In this document: positions 48,015 to 57,109 of the stretch, piece after piece
Layout: every line of letters starts with the position of its first letter
How positions within the stretch are numbered: the stretch's first letter is position 1
Assembly (NCBI GenBank): GCA_023268635.1
Contig: JALQUB010000006.1
Span: 1 to 64,000 of the forward strand
DNA length: 64,000 nt
Direction of reading: 5' to 3'
Origin: Pseudomonadales bacterium
Lineage (GTDB): Bacteria; Pseudomonadota; Gammaproteobacteria; Pseudomonadales; Pseudohongiellaceae
Made by a program: the position numbers and the translations under genes
The notes under the pieces: model-generated
Databases searched by the model: none
What the model was told of the DNA's origin: nothing
Seen by the model: the letters and a program-made list of their open reading frames with translations, nothing else

Positions 48015-48236
48015 TTTTTCCCGTGTTTTCTGCTGATTTCCGAGGGGCAATCCCTTCGAAGAGTGCTCTTCAACGATCAGCAGACCCACTCAGTCGTTAA
48101 TATATCCCTAGCAAACTTCCTGCAGATCCTCGAAATCATCCTATCGTGTTAGAATTGACCGCAGGCTCAGCAGCTATATCGCTCCATAGCCGCGTCGTCA
48201 GATGAAGTCTTCGATTCGTTCTCAAGAGAATAGCGA

Positions 48237-49370
48237 ATGCAAAAACAAGATAAGCATATGATCGGTGATCGCCTCGCAGCGGATACCGAGCTCGTGCGCC
48301 TACATCTTGAGAAACTTGCCTCTCAACCGTGCGAAGTTTTAAGTGATGCAGTTGTGCGTGATTATAAATTGCGTATCCTCGACGCACTAAATCACTGCGA
48401 TGCTAAATTGGTTGCGCATTACTATACGGACCCGCTGCTGCAGGATTTAGCTGAAGAAAGCGGTGGCTATGTCGGCGATAGCTTAGAAATGGCACGTTTC
48501 GGCCGCGACTGCGATGCCTCGACTCTCGTGGTCGGCGGCGTACGATTCATGGGTGAGTCGGCAAAGATCCTCAGCCCCGATAAGCGCGTAATAATGCCAA
48601 CTTTGGATGCGACTTGCTCGCTAGACATTGCCTGTCCCATCGATGAATTTTCCAAGTTTTGCGATGCCCATCCGGACAGGACTGTCGTTGTTTATGCCAA
48701 TACATCTGCTGCTGTTAAGGCGCGGGCAGACTGGGTAGTCACCTCGAGCATCGCATTAGATATCGTCGAGCATTTAATGGAGCGAGGGGAAAAAATCCTG
48801 TGGGCTCCTGATCGCCATCTTGGCAATTACATCCGTGAGACGACGGGCGCCGATATGTTGCTTTGGGATTCAGCGTGCATTGTTCACGAGGAGTTTAAAG
48901 CACGGGGTTTACGCGATATGCGTGCTCTGTATCCAGATGCCGCGATACTGGCGCATCCGGAATCTCCCAGCGAAGTTCTAGCGATCGCCGACGTTGTGGG
49001 ATCCACTACGCAGATAATCAATGCCTCGCAATCGTTGCCGCAGCGCCAATTCATCGTTGCGACAGATCGAGGCATCTTCCACAAATTGCAGCAACTTTCA
49101 CCGGACAAAGAATTTATCATTGCGCCGACGGCGGGTAACGATGCGACTTGTCGAAGCTGTGCGAGCTGTCCATGGATGGGGATGAATACGCTGCCTAGCT
49201 TACTCGAGGCGCTAGATTCGCTGGCCGCGTCTGGAACGGGGAAGCCGGCAACCTTGCTAGCTAACGAGATCCTCGTCGACAGTGATACGGCTGGTAAGGC
49301 GATGCTGCCATTGCAGAGGATGCTCGATTTCGCCGCTGATAATCAGCTTAAGGTGCGTGGCAAGGCCTAA
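48237..49370 (+). CDS. nadA: Quinolinate synthase A
   Basis: NadA condenses iminoaspartate with dihydroxyacetone phosphate to quinolinate in NAD synthesis, using a 4Fe-4S cluster. The 377-residue protein has [61 protein letters not shown], the HPES segment, and [20 protein letters not shown] with cluster cysteines. ATG 48237 has AAGAGA upstream; ATG 48258 is an alternative. Its stop interlocks with that of bepA (CTAA, 49367-49370). The NMN made here by other steps connects to pncC. Confidence 0.96.
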   Translation: MQKQDKHMIGDRLAADTELVRLHLEKLASQPCEVLSDAVVRDYKLRILDALNHCDAKLVAHYYTDPLLQDLAEESGGYVGDSLEMARFGRDCDASTLVVGGVRFMGESAKILSPDKRVIMPTLDATCSLDIACPIDEFSKFCDAHPDRTVVVYANTSAAVKARADWVVTSSIALDIVEHLMERGEKILWAPDRHLGNYIRETTGADMLLWDSACIVHEEFKARGLRDMRALYPDAAILAHPESPSEVLAIADVVGSTTQIINASQSLPQRQFIVATDRGIFHKLQQLSPDKEFIIAPTAGNDATCRSCASCPWMGMNTLPSLLEALDSLAASGTGKPATLLANEILVDSDTAGKAMLPLQRMLDFAADNQLKVRGKA

Positions 49371-50851
49371 CCCTGGAACTCTCTCTGTTGATCCTCTAAG
49401 GCGTTAATGCGTTCACGCAGGCGAGCCTCGACTGCCGCCCCAGAACCATTATCAACTTCTATCCGCAGCGCAAACTGCAGCTGTTGACGTGCGCTACTGA
49501 AATCTCCGAGTAATCGGAAATACTCCGCACGAGCCTGATGCACCTCACTTATGTTGCCGGCTTGACCTTGGGTCTCCGAAAGTAAGGCCCATGTGTGGTG
49601 GTCGTCAGGGCGGATAGTCGCGTGACGTTTTAATAGGTCCGCGGCTTCGGTGTAGTTACGCGCTGCGATTAACGCTTCCGCGTAAGCTATTGTGAGTGCA
49701 TGGTTGTCTGGGTTTATTTGCATATGCCGCGTCAGATACTCGCGTGCCTGCCCCGGTTCGTTCTGCTTGGTTAATATTTCCGCCTGCGTAACTACATAAC
49801 TAATTCGATTAGGATCTTTCGCGAGCAGAGGTGCGAGAGTCGCGCTAGCGCCGGCATAATTCTCAGCTTCCCACTGTGCGACGCTCAGTGCGTAACGCAT
49901 AGCATCTCGCGTGAAAGAATCATTGCTGTTATTGAGCGCACGACGCATTTCGGCGACGAGGGCCTGCTTGTCCTCAGCGTAATGAGCTACCACGCGCGCA
50001 CGTACGATTTGATATTCCAAGCTGTCTTCGTAGCTGCGATCGGGATAGCGGAATTCTCTGCTTCGGGCATCGGCGATGCGTGATTCGGTGATTGGATGGG
50101 AAAGTAAGAATTCGGGCGGTCTGCGCCCGAAACGGTTAATGGTGATGAGCCGCTCGAACAGCGAGGACATGCCTTCAGGATCGAATCCGGCATTAAACAT
50201 CGTGTCTTGGCCGACTCTATCCGCTTCCGCTTCATTGCTACGGCTAAAGCGAAGCTGATTTTCGAGCGCGCGCCCCTGTACGGCAGCAACGGCGGCAGCA
50301 CCGTGTCCAGAGTCGGAAGTTGCCATTACCGCCACGCTAGCCAACAGAGCGGCCATTTGGGGGATGCGGCCCGCTTGCGCCTCATCTATCCCTCGTGCGA
50401 AATGACGTTGACTCACGTGTGATATTTCGTGCGCCATGACCGATGCGAATTCAGCTTCAGTGTGAGCGTTGAGAAATAGCCCCGTGTTCACTCCAATAAT
50501 GCCTCCAGGTGCCGCAAAGGCGTTTAGTTCCTCGCTGTCGATGATGACGAATGAGAGCCTGTGGTCCTGGAGTTGGCTCCGAGAGGCGAGCTTATAGGTG
50601 ACGTTCTCGAGATAGGCATTGAGAAGGGGGTCCGAAATGGTCGGAGCGCCTCGGCGGATGCTGGCTAGAAATTGCTGACCGATTGAATACTCTTGCTCGA
50701 GGGAGACAGTCCCTGAGATACGGTCCCCTAGAGTAGGCAGGGAATCTTGAGCTAATACGCTTAGGTTAGTGGCAAGCAGTAGCGAAGAAACAACAATTCC
50801 CCGTGCGACAGAGGGCACGCGTACGGTTCCGAAGTGAAACATTGGATGCAT
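49367..50851 (-). CDS. bepA: Periplasmic M48 metalloprotease/chaperone with TPR domain (BepA-like)
   Basis: BepA handles misassembled outer-membrane proteins such as LptD and BamA. The 494-residue protein has a signal peptide ([20 protein letters not shown]), the M48 domain with [33 protein letters not shown] (HExxH zinc motif) and [20 protein letters not shown] with the third ligand Glu, and a C-terminal TPR superhelix (about 310-480). In E. coli the gene adjoins the arsC-like yfgD near hda; here it lies with nadA and tusA instead. AAGGAT precedes the start. Confidence 0.93.
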   Translation of the reverse strand: MHPMFHFGTVRVPSVARGIVVSSLLLATNLSVLAQDSLPTLGDRISGTVSLEQEYSIGQQFLASIRRGAPTISDPLLNAYLENVTYKLASRSQLQDHRLSFVIIDSEELNAFAAPGGIIGVNTGLFLNAHTEAEFASVMAHEISHVSQRHFARGIDEAQAGRIPQMAALLASVAVMATSDSGHGAAAVAAVQGRALENQLRFSRSNEAEADRVGQDTMFNAGFDPEGMSSLFERLITINRFGRRPPEFLLSHPITESRIADARSREFRYPDRSYEDSLEYQIVRARVVAHYAEDKQALVAEMRRALNNSNDSFTRDAMRYALSVAQWEAENYAGASATLAPLLAKDPNRISYVVTQAEILTKQNEPGQAREYLTRHMQINPDNHALTIAYAEALIAARNYTEAADLLKRHATIRPDDHHTWALLSETQGQAGNISEVHQARAEYFRLLGDFSSARQQLQFALRIEVDNGSGAAVEARLRERINALEDQQREFQG

Positions 50852-51008
50852 AGTATCCTTTTTAATCCTAATTCAGTGCGCTAATGGCACTAGGTGTCGC
50901 TAGGCTGCTATTCAAACACCTAATTACTTGGCCATATTACTTAAATACTCCAAAAATTAAAGCCTTAGATCATGGGCATTCTTTGGCAATGCTTGGTAAA
51001 ATAGCCGG

Positions 51009-51242
51009 ATGGATTTGAATTGTGACATTGAAATAGATCTCAGCGGCCTGCAATGCCCCATGCCCTTGTTGAAAGCGAAATTGGCGCTCAATGCCATGCT
51101 TTCGGAACAAGTGCTGAAGGTCATCGCAACAGATCCCGCATCTGAAAAGGATTTCAAGTTATTCGCCTCGCAGAGTGATAACGAAATCCTGCTATTCCAG
51201 AAAGATGCTGATGCGTACATCTACTGGATCCGCAAAGCTTAG
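51009..51242 (+). CDS. tusA: TusA-family sulfurtransferase
   Basis: TusA carries persulfide sulfur for tRNA thiolation and other uses. The 77-residue protein has the invariant LSGLQCPMPLLKAKLAL, with the active Cys in CPxP, and the DPASEKDFKLFA stretch. A TAAAAT element (50997-51002) lies so close to the ATG that the transcript may begin at or next to the start codon, and no Shine-Dalgarno sequence is visible (AGCCGGATG). A family 31 permease gene follows 27 bases later. It could alternatively serve another sulfur pathway, as TusA-like proteins are diverse. Confidence 0.9.
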   Translation: MDLNCDIEIDLSGLQCPMPLLKAKLALNAMLSEQVLKVIATDPASEKDFKLFASQSDNEILLFQKDADAYIYWIRKA

Positions 51243-51269
51243 TTCCGAAGCCCGATGGAGGGCGTTTTC

Positions 51270-52358
51270 ATGAAAAAGCTAGTCCAAGATTTCCTTGATC
51301 GCTATCTCCACGATGAGGAGTCGATCATTCTTATCTTGCTGCTCACTGCGGGGCTGTTTGTGCTTCTCTACTTCGGCGGCATTCTGGCACCGCTCCTGAC
51401 TGCGATTATTGTCGCGTATCTCATGCAGGGATTGGTCGATGCCTTGCTGAAATACGGTCTGTCGCAACGACTCGCCTTTGTGCTCGTCTACACGTTATTC
51501 TTCGGATTGTTCGTGATCGGGTTGTTTTTCCTATTACCTCGCGCGTGGAATCAATTACGCCGACTGATTGAAGAGTTGCCTAATCTGTTGAGTCAATGGC
51601 AGTCGACATTGATGCAATTACCGGAGCATTACCCCAATCTGTTTTCAGAGGCTCAGATTCAGGAGTTTATCCTCAGCATCCGAAGCGAGTTAGGCGGCTA
51701 CGGTCAGGTTGTACTCGAGTATTCGCTGGCCAGCATACCGGGTGTTATCAATTGGCTCGTATTCCTTATTTTGGTTCCAATTCTCGTATTCTTCGTGATG
51801 AAGGATAAGTCACAGCTAATAGAATGGGCGGGAAATTTCTTGCCACGGAACCGGCCGTTAATGAGTAAAATCTGGCACGAGATGGATCAACAAATATCGA
51901 ATTATGTGCGCGGCAAAGGGCTCGAAATATTAATTGTCGGTCTTGTGAGTTTCCTGCTGTTTGAAGTTCTAGGTTTGAATTATGCGCTACTGCTTTCGGT
52001 GCTGGTCGGCCTGTCTGTTATTGTGCCCTATATAGGCGCGACGGCGGTTACAGTCCCGGTGGCGGCGGTTGCTTACGTGCAGTGGGGCATAGGCGGTGAG
52101 TTTTATACGGCCGTCATAGCATACGGCATATTACAGTTGATCGATGGCAACGTTCTCGTGCCTATTATTTTCTCGGAAGCTGTGAATCTCCATCCCGTCG
52201 CGATTATCGCGGCGGTCCTAGTGTTCGGAGGAATCTGGGGTTTGGCGGGTGTGTTTTTCGCGATTCCGCTTGCGACCCTCGTGAAAGCGGTGATTAACTC
52301 TTGGCCTAGTAAGTTGATGGACGGGACGGTCGATCAAACCATGGCTCCAACTGAGTAA
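51270..52358 (+). CDS. perM: AI-2E family transporter (PerM-like)
   Basis: This 362-residue inner-membrane protein has about eight helices, among them SIILILLLTAGLFVLLYFGGILAPLLTAIIVAYLMQGLVDAL and, in the second half, LEILIVGLVSFLLFEVLGLNYALLLSVLVGLSVIVPYIGATAVTVPVAAVA and PIIFSEAVNLHPVAIIAAVLVFGGIWGLAGVFFAIPLATLVKAV, the signature of the family. Members export diverse substrates or act as sodium/proton antiporters; the quorum-signal role in the name is not established for most. I chose ATG 51270 behind GGAGGG (51257-51262); ATG 51255 overlaps that site. Confidence 0.9.
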   Translation: MKKLVQDFLDRYLHDEESIILILLLTAGLFVLLYFGGILAPLLTAIIVAYLMQGLVDALLKYGLSQRLAFVLVYTLFFGLFVIGLFFLLPRAWNQLRRLIEELPNLLSQWQSTLMQLPEHYPNLFSEAQIQEFILSIRSELGGYGQVVLEYSLASIPGVINWLVFLILVPILVFFVMKDKSQLIEWAGNFLPRNRPLMSKIWHEMDQQISNYVRGKGLEILIVGLVSFLLFEVLGLNYALLLSVLVGLSVIVPYIGATAVTVPVAAVAYVQWGIGGEFYTAVIAYGILQLIDGNVLVPIIFSEAVNLHPVAIIAAVLVFGGIWGLAGVFFAIPLATLVKAVINSWPSKLMDGTVDQTMAPTE

Positions 52359-52386
52359 ATTTCCAGGGTTTGAATTTAGGCAGATT

Positions 52387-53292
52387 ATGATGACTGAAGT
52401 GAATTCGCGTAAGACCCCTACGGGTAGTCTGGTGGCTGTCGTCACCCCTATGACCGAGGACGGGAAGATTGACCTCGAGGCATTCGACGCACTCTTGGAG
52501 TGGCATGTTGAACAAGGGACTCATGGCATTGTTGTCGTGGGTACAACAGGGGAGTCAGCCACGCTCAGTTCTGATGAGCATATCGGCTTAATAGGACGCT
52601 GTGTTGAGACCGTAGCTGGAAGGATTCCCGTAATCGCCGGAACAGGCTCAAACAACACCGCTGAGGCGATGATGTTTACGCATGAAGCGAAAGAAAAAGG
52701 TGCGGATGCTTGCTTGTTGGTGACTCCTTATTACACGAAGCCTTCCCAGCGAGGGCTATATGAGCACTTTAAGTTGATAGCGGATCGTGTTGATATTCCA
52801 CAAATTCTTTATAATGTCCCCGGTCGGACAATGTGTGATTTGGGTATCGAAACGGTTGACCGTCTCGCGGATCATCCGAACATCACTGGCATCAAAGACG
52901 CAACAGGTGACAAAACCAGAGGCCTAGAGTTGATACGCCGCTGTGGCGATAGGCTAGCGGTTTATTGTGGTGAAGATGGCCTCAATTGTGAGCTCATACT
53001 CGCTGGAGCAAAGGGCGCCATTTCAGTTACGGCAAATGTCGCGCCTGCTTTAATGGCTAGAGCCTGTGAGTTGGCCTTAGCGGGAGATGAAGAGGGAGCG
53101 CTCGCAGTGGACGCTAAACTTCGGGCGCTACATCAAAATTTATTCCTAGAGGCCAATCCAGTTCCGGTGAAATGGGCGCTGTGGAAAATGGGCAAAATAG
53201 CCCGAGGTATCCGACTGCCTCTCGTGGAACTTGACCCGCAATATCACGTCCAAGTGCTAGAAGCATTACGCAGCGCTGATATCACAACTTGA
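52387..53292 (+). CDS. dapA: 4-hydroxy-tetrahydrodipicolinate synthase
   Basis: DapA joins pyruvate and aspartate semialdehyde on the way to lysine and diaminopimelate. The 301-residue barrel has GSLVAVVTPMTEDGKIDLEAFDALLEWHVEQGTHGIVVVGTTGESATLS (with the catalytic Thr pair), VTPYYTKPSQRGLYEHF, YNVPGRTMCD with the catalytic Tyr, and ITGIKDATGD with the Schiff-base Lys. It precedes bamC, the arrangement known from E. coli. The start may be ATG 52387 or 52390. Confidence 0.96.
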   Translation: MMTEVNSRKTPTGSLVAVVTPMTEDGKIDLEAFDALLEWHVEQGTHGIVVVGTTGESATLSSDEHIGLIGRCVETVAGRIPVIAGTGSNNTAEAMMFTHEAKEKGADACLLVTPYYTKPSQRGLYEHFKLIADRVDIPQILYNVPGRTMCDLGIETVDRLADHPNITGIKDATGDKTRGLELIRRCGDRLAVYCGEDGLNCELILAGAKGAISVTANVAPALMARACELALAGDEEGALAVDAKLRALHQNLFLEANPVPVKWALWKMGKIARGIRLPLVELDPQYHVQVLEALRSADITT

Positions 53293-53342
53293 GACGCTAA
53301 TCCTGCCTCCGGGCGGCAATGAAATTCCTTAGGAAGCATAGA

Positions 53343-54443
53343 ATGCAACATGTCCGTTTTCACCATATTGCCACGTCATTTTGCCTATTGGCGGCGCTTA
53401 CTGCTTGCGGTATTCCTGGCCTCGATAAGATAGGCATCACTGGCGAAAACGGATTGATTAGAGACCGGGTAGGGGACTATCGAGATGCGCCGGTTATGCC
53501 AGAAATGCGAGTGCCCGATGACTTGGACAGTTATACCATTGATCAACTGTATGTTATTCCTCAGGCAGTGGCCGCGGCCGAAGAGTCGTCACCTTTCGAC
53601 AAAGTGCCGATGCCAAAGCCGATCGAGACGCGCCGCAGAGAGGGCGTCATTATTCAAAATCTTGGCGATGCTCGCTGGATATTATTGGATGCAACGCCCG
53701 CGCAAGTCTGGCCTTTGGTGAGAGATTTCTGGTCTCGCCTCAATGTGGGGCTGGATTATGAAAATCCGAGTAGTGGTATTGCAGAGACCGCGTGGGTTGA
53801 AGTGAATGCAGAGCCAACTCTGCGGCACAAATACCGGATCAGCATCGAGCCGGGACTCCATTCCGGCTATGCGGAAATCTATGTCCGCCATCTATCAAAC
53901 TTACGATCTGATCCCGTACCTGTGGTAATCACATGGCCTGAGGTTTCTGATTCGGAAGATAGAGAGCGGCAGATTCTTGATTCGCTGTCGCAGTACTTAG
54001 CTGATCGTAACGATGTCTATCAAGCGTCCACCTCAAGCCTGCTCGCAGGCAGTATAGAAGCCGAGCGAAAGGCGAATGTCATAGTTAGCCCTAATGGCGA
54101 AGAAATTTTGCAATTGCGAATCAATTACGGACGAGCTTGGGTTCAGGTTCGGCAGGCTATTGAGCGCGCGGAGATCGAAATACAAGAAGCGAATCGAGAT
54201 CAGTCGGTCATAAGCCTCCGTTTCGCAGGTGTCCAAGAAGAATCTGAGGAGCCCGGATTCTTCGGCCGAATGTTTGGCCGTGGTGATGCGCAAAGGGAAG
54301 CAGAAATGCAGCCATTCGCTGTTCGACTCCTCGATAACGGAAGTGTCGTGGATGTGTCTGTGGAGGCTTTGAGCGATTCGGAAGGTGATCAGGACGAACT
54401 CATGACCGAATTGTTGCAAGTGATAAATGACAATCTCCTCTAG
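53343..54443 (+). CDS. bamC: Outer membrane assembly lipoprotein BamC
   Basis: BamC is an accessory lipoprotein of the BAM complex that inserts outer-membrane beta-barrels. The 366-residue protein has a lipobox (LAALTAC), an unstructured N-terminal stretch (PVMPEMRVPDDLDSYTIDQLYVIP) that contacts BamD, and two helix-grip domains: one around WILLDATPAQVWPLVRDFWSRLNVGLDYENPSSGIAETAWVE, the other in the C-terminal half. I chose ATG 53343 because AGGAAG stands before it; ATG 53319 would add eight residues before the signal. It lies 50 bases after dapA. Confidence 0.92.
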   Translation: MQHVRFHHIATSFCLLAALTACGIPGLDKIGITGENGLIRDRVGDYRDAPVMPEMRVPDDLDSYTIDQLYVIPQAVAAAEESSPFDKVPMPKPIETRRREGVIIQNLGDARWILLDATPAQVWPLVRDFWSRLNVGLDYENPSSGIAETAWVEVNAEPTLRHKYRISIEPGLHSGYAEIYVRHLSNLRSDPVPVVITWPEVSDSEDRERQILDSLSQYLADRNDVYQASTSSLLAGSIEAERKANVIVSPNGEEILQLRINYGRAWVQVRQAIERAEIEIQEANRDQSVISLRFAGVQEESEEPGFFGRMFGRGDAQREAEMQPFAVRLLDNGSVVDVSVEALSDSEGDQDELMTELLQVINDNLL

Positions 54444-54463
54444 TCTACGATCGAGCGATTAGC

Positions 54464-55744
54464 ATGGAGAACATACTCCTAATCCTCTTATTAGCTATTG
54501 CCGCTGCAGCAGCCGCGGGGTTGGTTTGGGCGCTTCTGAAACTCCAAAAATCGAAAGCTGAGTTACACACGTCGCAGCAAAAAAACGCCGTGCTTGAAAA
54601 CACGCTTGAGATGGAGAAGGGACAGTTCGAAGAAAAGTTGGCGCTGCTGCGAGATTCGAAACAGGAACTCAGTCTTCAATTTAAAAATATTGCGAATGAA
54701 ATCTTTGATGATAAGAGCAAGCGCTTTGAAGAAAAAAACCAACAAAGTCTGACTAATCTCCTAAATCCCTTGCAGGAAAAGATAAAAACTTTCGAAAAGC
54801 GAGTGGAAGAGAGTTATATCAGCGAGGCAAGGGAGCGCACGTCTCTCGGCGTAGAAATTAAGAAACTCTATGAATTAAATGCTCGCCTCGGAGAGGAGGC
54901 TGCTAACCTCGTGCAGGCATTGAAGGGTGATAATAAGGCGCAGGGCAATTGGGGAGAGATGATTCTCACCACATTGCTGGAGCGTTCGGGACTGACCAAA
55001 GGCGTGGAATATGAAGTTCAGGTCAGTCTCAATGACGAAGACGGCAACAGGCTGCAGCCAGATGTTGTCGTACACCTACCCGAGTCACGCGATATCATCA
55101 TCGATTCCAAAGTTTCCCTCAAGGCCTGGGAAGGCTTTACTAGCGCCGAAGATCCAGCCGAAAAAGAGGCGCACATCAAAGCTCATGTTCAGTCTATCCG
55201 CGGCCATGTGCGAGGGCTTTCGTCTAAAAGCTATCAAAATCTAATTGGCGTAAATACTTTGGATTACGTGTTTTTGTTCATGCCAATAGAGGCCGCATAC
55301 TCGGTCGCCATTCAAGAAGATCCGCAATTGAATAATGAGGCATTCGAGAAGAATGTCATTTTCGTTGGGCCAACAACATTGCTGACGACCTTGAAGACCG
55401 TTCAAAACCTATGGCGTTTCGCGCAACAGAATCAGAATGCGAAAAAAATTGCCGAAGAGGCAGGCAAACTCTATGACAAGTTTGTAGCCTTCAGTGATGA
55501 TATCGAGGATTTAGGCAAGAAAATTGATGCGACTAATGTGAGTTATTCTAAAGCGAAGAATAAGCTCGCAAGTGGTCGAGGCAATCTAATATCTAAGGCT
55601 GAAAGATTGCGAGATCTAGGTGCGAAGACTGCCAAAAAGCATAAGCCGCATGTACTGCAAGAGGCTCTCGGCGATACCGGGGAGGATGAGGCTCTAGAGA
55701 TAGAGGGCTTGGCCTTGGAAAATGAGAGTCCTGAGAATGAGTGA
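54464..55744 (+). CDS. rmuC: DNA recombination protein RmuC
   Basis: RmuC limits inversions at short inverted repeats; it is a predicted PD-(D/E)XK nuclease. The 426-residue protein has an N-terminal hydrophobic helix (ILLILLLAIAAAAAAGLVWALL), a long coiled coil (about 25-130), and the catalytic domain with KAQGNWGEMILTTLLERSGLTKGVEYEVQ, LQPDVVVHLPESRDIIIDSKVSLKAWE (the Asp and the Glu/Lys region of the nuclease fold) and DYVFLFMPIEAAYSVA. Its last codons overlap the miaE start. The C-terminal tail is acidic. Confidence 0.93.
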   Translation: MENILLILLLAIAAAAAAGLVWALLKLQKSKAELHTSQQKNAVLENTLEMEKGQFEEKLALLRDSKQELSLQFKNIANEIFDDKSKRFEEKNQQSLTNLLNPLQEKIKTFEKRVEESYISEARERTSLGVEIKKLYELNARLGEEAANLVQALKGDNKAQGNWGEMILTTLLERSGLTKGVEYEVQVSLNDEDGNRLQPDVVVHLPESRDIIIDSKVSLKAWEGFTSAEDPAEKEAHIKAHVQSIRGHVRGLSSKSYQNLIGVNTLDYVFLFMPIEAAYSVAIQEDPQLNNEAFEKNVIFVGPTTLLTTLKTVQNLWRFAQQNQNAKKIAEEAGKLYDKFVAFSDDIEDLGKKIDATNVSYSKAKNKLASGRGNLISKAERLRDLGAKTAKKHKPHVLQEALGDTGEDEALEIEGLALENESPENE

Positions 55745-56372
55745 CACACTCGAAAAGCTCTTGGCTCCAATCAATGATTTTCTTCACTGCTCAACGCCAG
55801 GGAAGTGGATAGAGACGGCATGTTTAAATCAGTCGGTCTTGCTGATTGATCACGCAAATTGTGAAAAGAAGGCTGCTTCCACGGCAATGAATTTGATGTA
55901 CAAATTCACGGATCGCCCGGAACTCCTGAAGAAGATGTCTCAACTTGCGCGCGAAGAGTTATTGCATTTCCAACAGGTCGTAGAAATTATGCAGGCGCGA
56001 GGCATTGAGTATAAGAGTGTGAGCGCCTCTCGATATGCATCATCGCTGCGCGCGTTGGTTACATCAAAAGGCGAGGCTCAGCTGATAGATACTCTATTTA
56101 TCGGCGCGATTATAGAGGCGCGCTCGTGTGAACGCTTCGCCGCTCTAGCTCCTTTTTTGGATGATGAATTAGCAAAATTCTACAGGAGCCTGCTAAAGTC
56201 CGAGGCGCGTCATTACGAAGACTATTTAAGTTTAGCCTCTCGCTATGCTAGTGCTGCAGGGATTGATGGGGAATCGCGTCTCCAAGAATTGCTTGCCGAA
56301 GAGGCGAAGCTTGTTAATGCGCCGGATCAGCAATTCAGATTCCACTCGGGCACGCCCTCATTGCAATCCTAG
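55737..56372 (+). CDS. miaE: tRNA-(ms2io6A)-hydroxylase MiaE
   Basis: MiaE is a di-iron monooxygenase that hydroxylates the isopentenyl group of ms2i6A37. The 211-residue protein has LLIDHANCEKKAASTAMNLM, LAREELLHFQQVVEIMQARGI with the ExxH iron ligands, FIGAIIEARSCERFAALAP, and KSEARHYEDYLSLA with the second ExxH, as in the Pseudomonas-type family. The start ATG 55737 overlaps the rmuC end; ATG 55722 is also in frame. MiaA and MiaB, which make its substrate, are not in the window. Confidence 0.94.
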   Translation: MSDTLEKLLAPINDFLHCSTPGKWIETACLNQSVLLIDHANCEKKAASTAMNLMYKFTDRPELLKKMSQLAREELLHFQQVVEIMQARGIEYKSVSASRYASSLRALVTSKGEAQLIDTLFIGAIIEARSCERFAALAPFLDDELAKFYRSLLKSEARHYEDYLSLASRYASAAGIDGESRLQELLAEEAKLVNAPDQQFRFHSGTPSLQS

Positions 56373-56374
56373 TT

Positions 56375-56938
56375 CTAGGGAGTGCAGCTTTCCGGCGCGG
56401 TGAAATTGGCGCCTAGTTTGTTTTCGAGTAGTGCTACATCATCGCAAGGGATTTGATTGTTCCCGATTAAGCTCAATGAGCGCAGTGTCGCGATACGGAG
56501 CAGAGGGGAGATGTCTTTAACTTGGTTGTTGCTTAGATTGAGTCCACTTAATTTCCGCAATCGTTCCAGTGGTGCGAGATTGCTGATGCGATTACTGCCT
56601 AAGTCTAAGAAGCGCAATTCGGTTAAATTCGCGATATTGGTGAGCTCGGTCACTTCGGAGTTGGCACAGGCGAGTACCTGTAATTCCTCGCTCGACTTCA
56701 GCTTTTGCTGTGTCAATGCGAAATTAATACAACCTTGCAAGTCGGCGTTGCGGACTTCTCCTGTGTAGAGTCTATCCTGCGGATCAAAGACCGCGTTGTT
56801 GTTAACAGAGATAGTGTAAGGGCTTGAACAAGCGCTGATTGCTAAAACCGCCAGAACGCTTGCCAATGTACTCCTTGCCCAAGTTGTTTTTATGCTTCGG
56901 CTAAAGTTCGGCTCTGTCGAGCTCGTTCCTTGTTGCAT
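56375..56938 (-). CDS. Leucine-rich-repeat lipoprotein
   Basis: This 187-residue protein has a signal sequence (STLASVLAVLAISAC) with a lipobox, then about four internalin-type LRRs: LQVLACANSEVTELTNIANL, TELRFLDLGSNRISNLAPLERL, RKLSGLNLSNNQVKDISPLLRI, ATLRSLSLIGNNQIPCDD, with a cysteine pair that may cap the repeats. I chose ATG 56938, which has GGAG 8 bases before it; an upstream frame would add 18 odd residues. LRR lipoproteins usually bind proteins or glycans at the surface. The partner is unknown. It stands alone, tail to tail with miaE (2 bases apart). Confidence 0.85.
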   Translation of the reverse strand: MQQGTSSTEPNFSRSIKTTWARSTLASVLAVLAISACSSPYTISVNNNAVFDPQDRLYTGEVRNADLQGCINFALTQQKLKSSEELQVLACANSEVTELTNIANLTELRFLDLGSNRISNLAPLERLRKLSGLNLSNNQVKDISPLLRIATLRSLSLIGNNQIPCDDVALLENKLGANFTAPESCTP

Positions 56939-57109
56939 GGTGGCTGCTCCTGCGCTGGTGCACTCATGGACACACGTGCTTAAGTGTAGCATTGTTCGAA
57001 CCTCGGAAGATCTTATTCCAGCAGGCGATTGGGGGCGCTGCGGCTAGCAATTGATGAGCTTCCTCGTTAGACTGCGACAATCGTTCACTCGCCAAACAAG
57101 GAATACTCA

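Larger units (their letters stand above)
47873..48236 (+). other. Region around tRNA-Lys between queC and nadA
   Basis: This region has 66 bases between queC and the tRNA, then the tRNA, then 222 bases up to nadA. A weak hairpin (GAAAAAG 47878-47884 with CTTTTTC 47902-47908) after queC may terminate it. After the tRNA I see a TTGACC (48155-48160) without a well-spaced -10, and a short palindrome GAAGAGTGCTCTTC (48058-48071) of unknown meaning. No further gene can be supported. Confidence 0.45.

Noticed and set aside
48058-48071. Palindrome GAAGAGTGCTCTTC after tRNA-Lys as a terminator
   Set aside because: The arms are short and no T-run follows; no function can be assigned.
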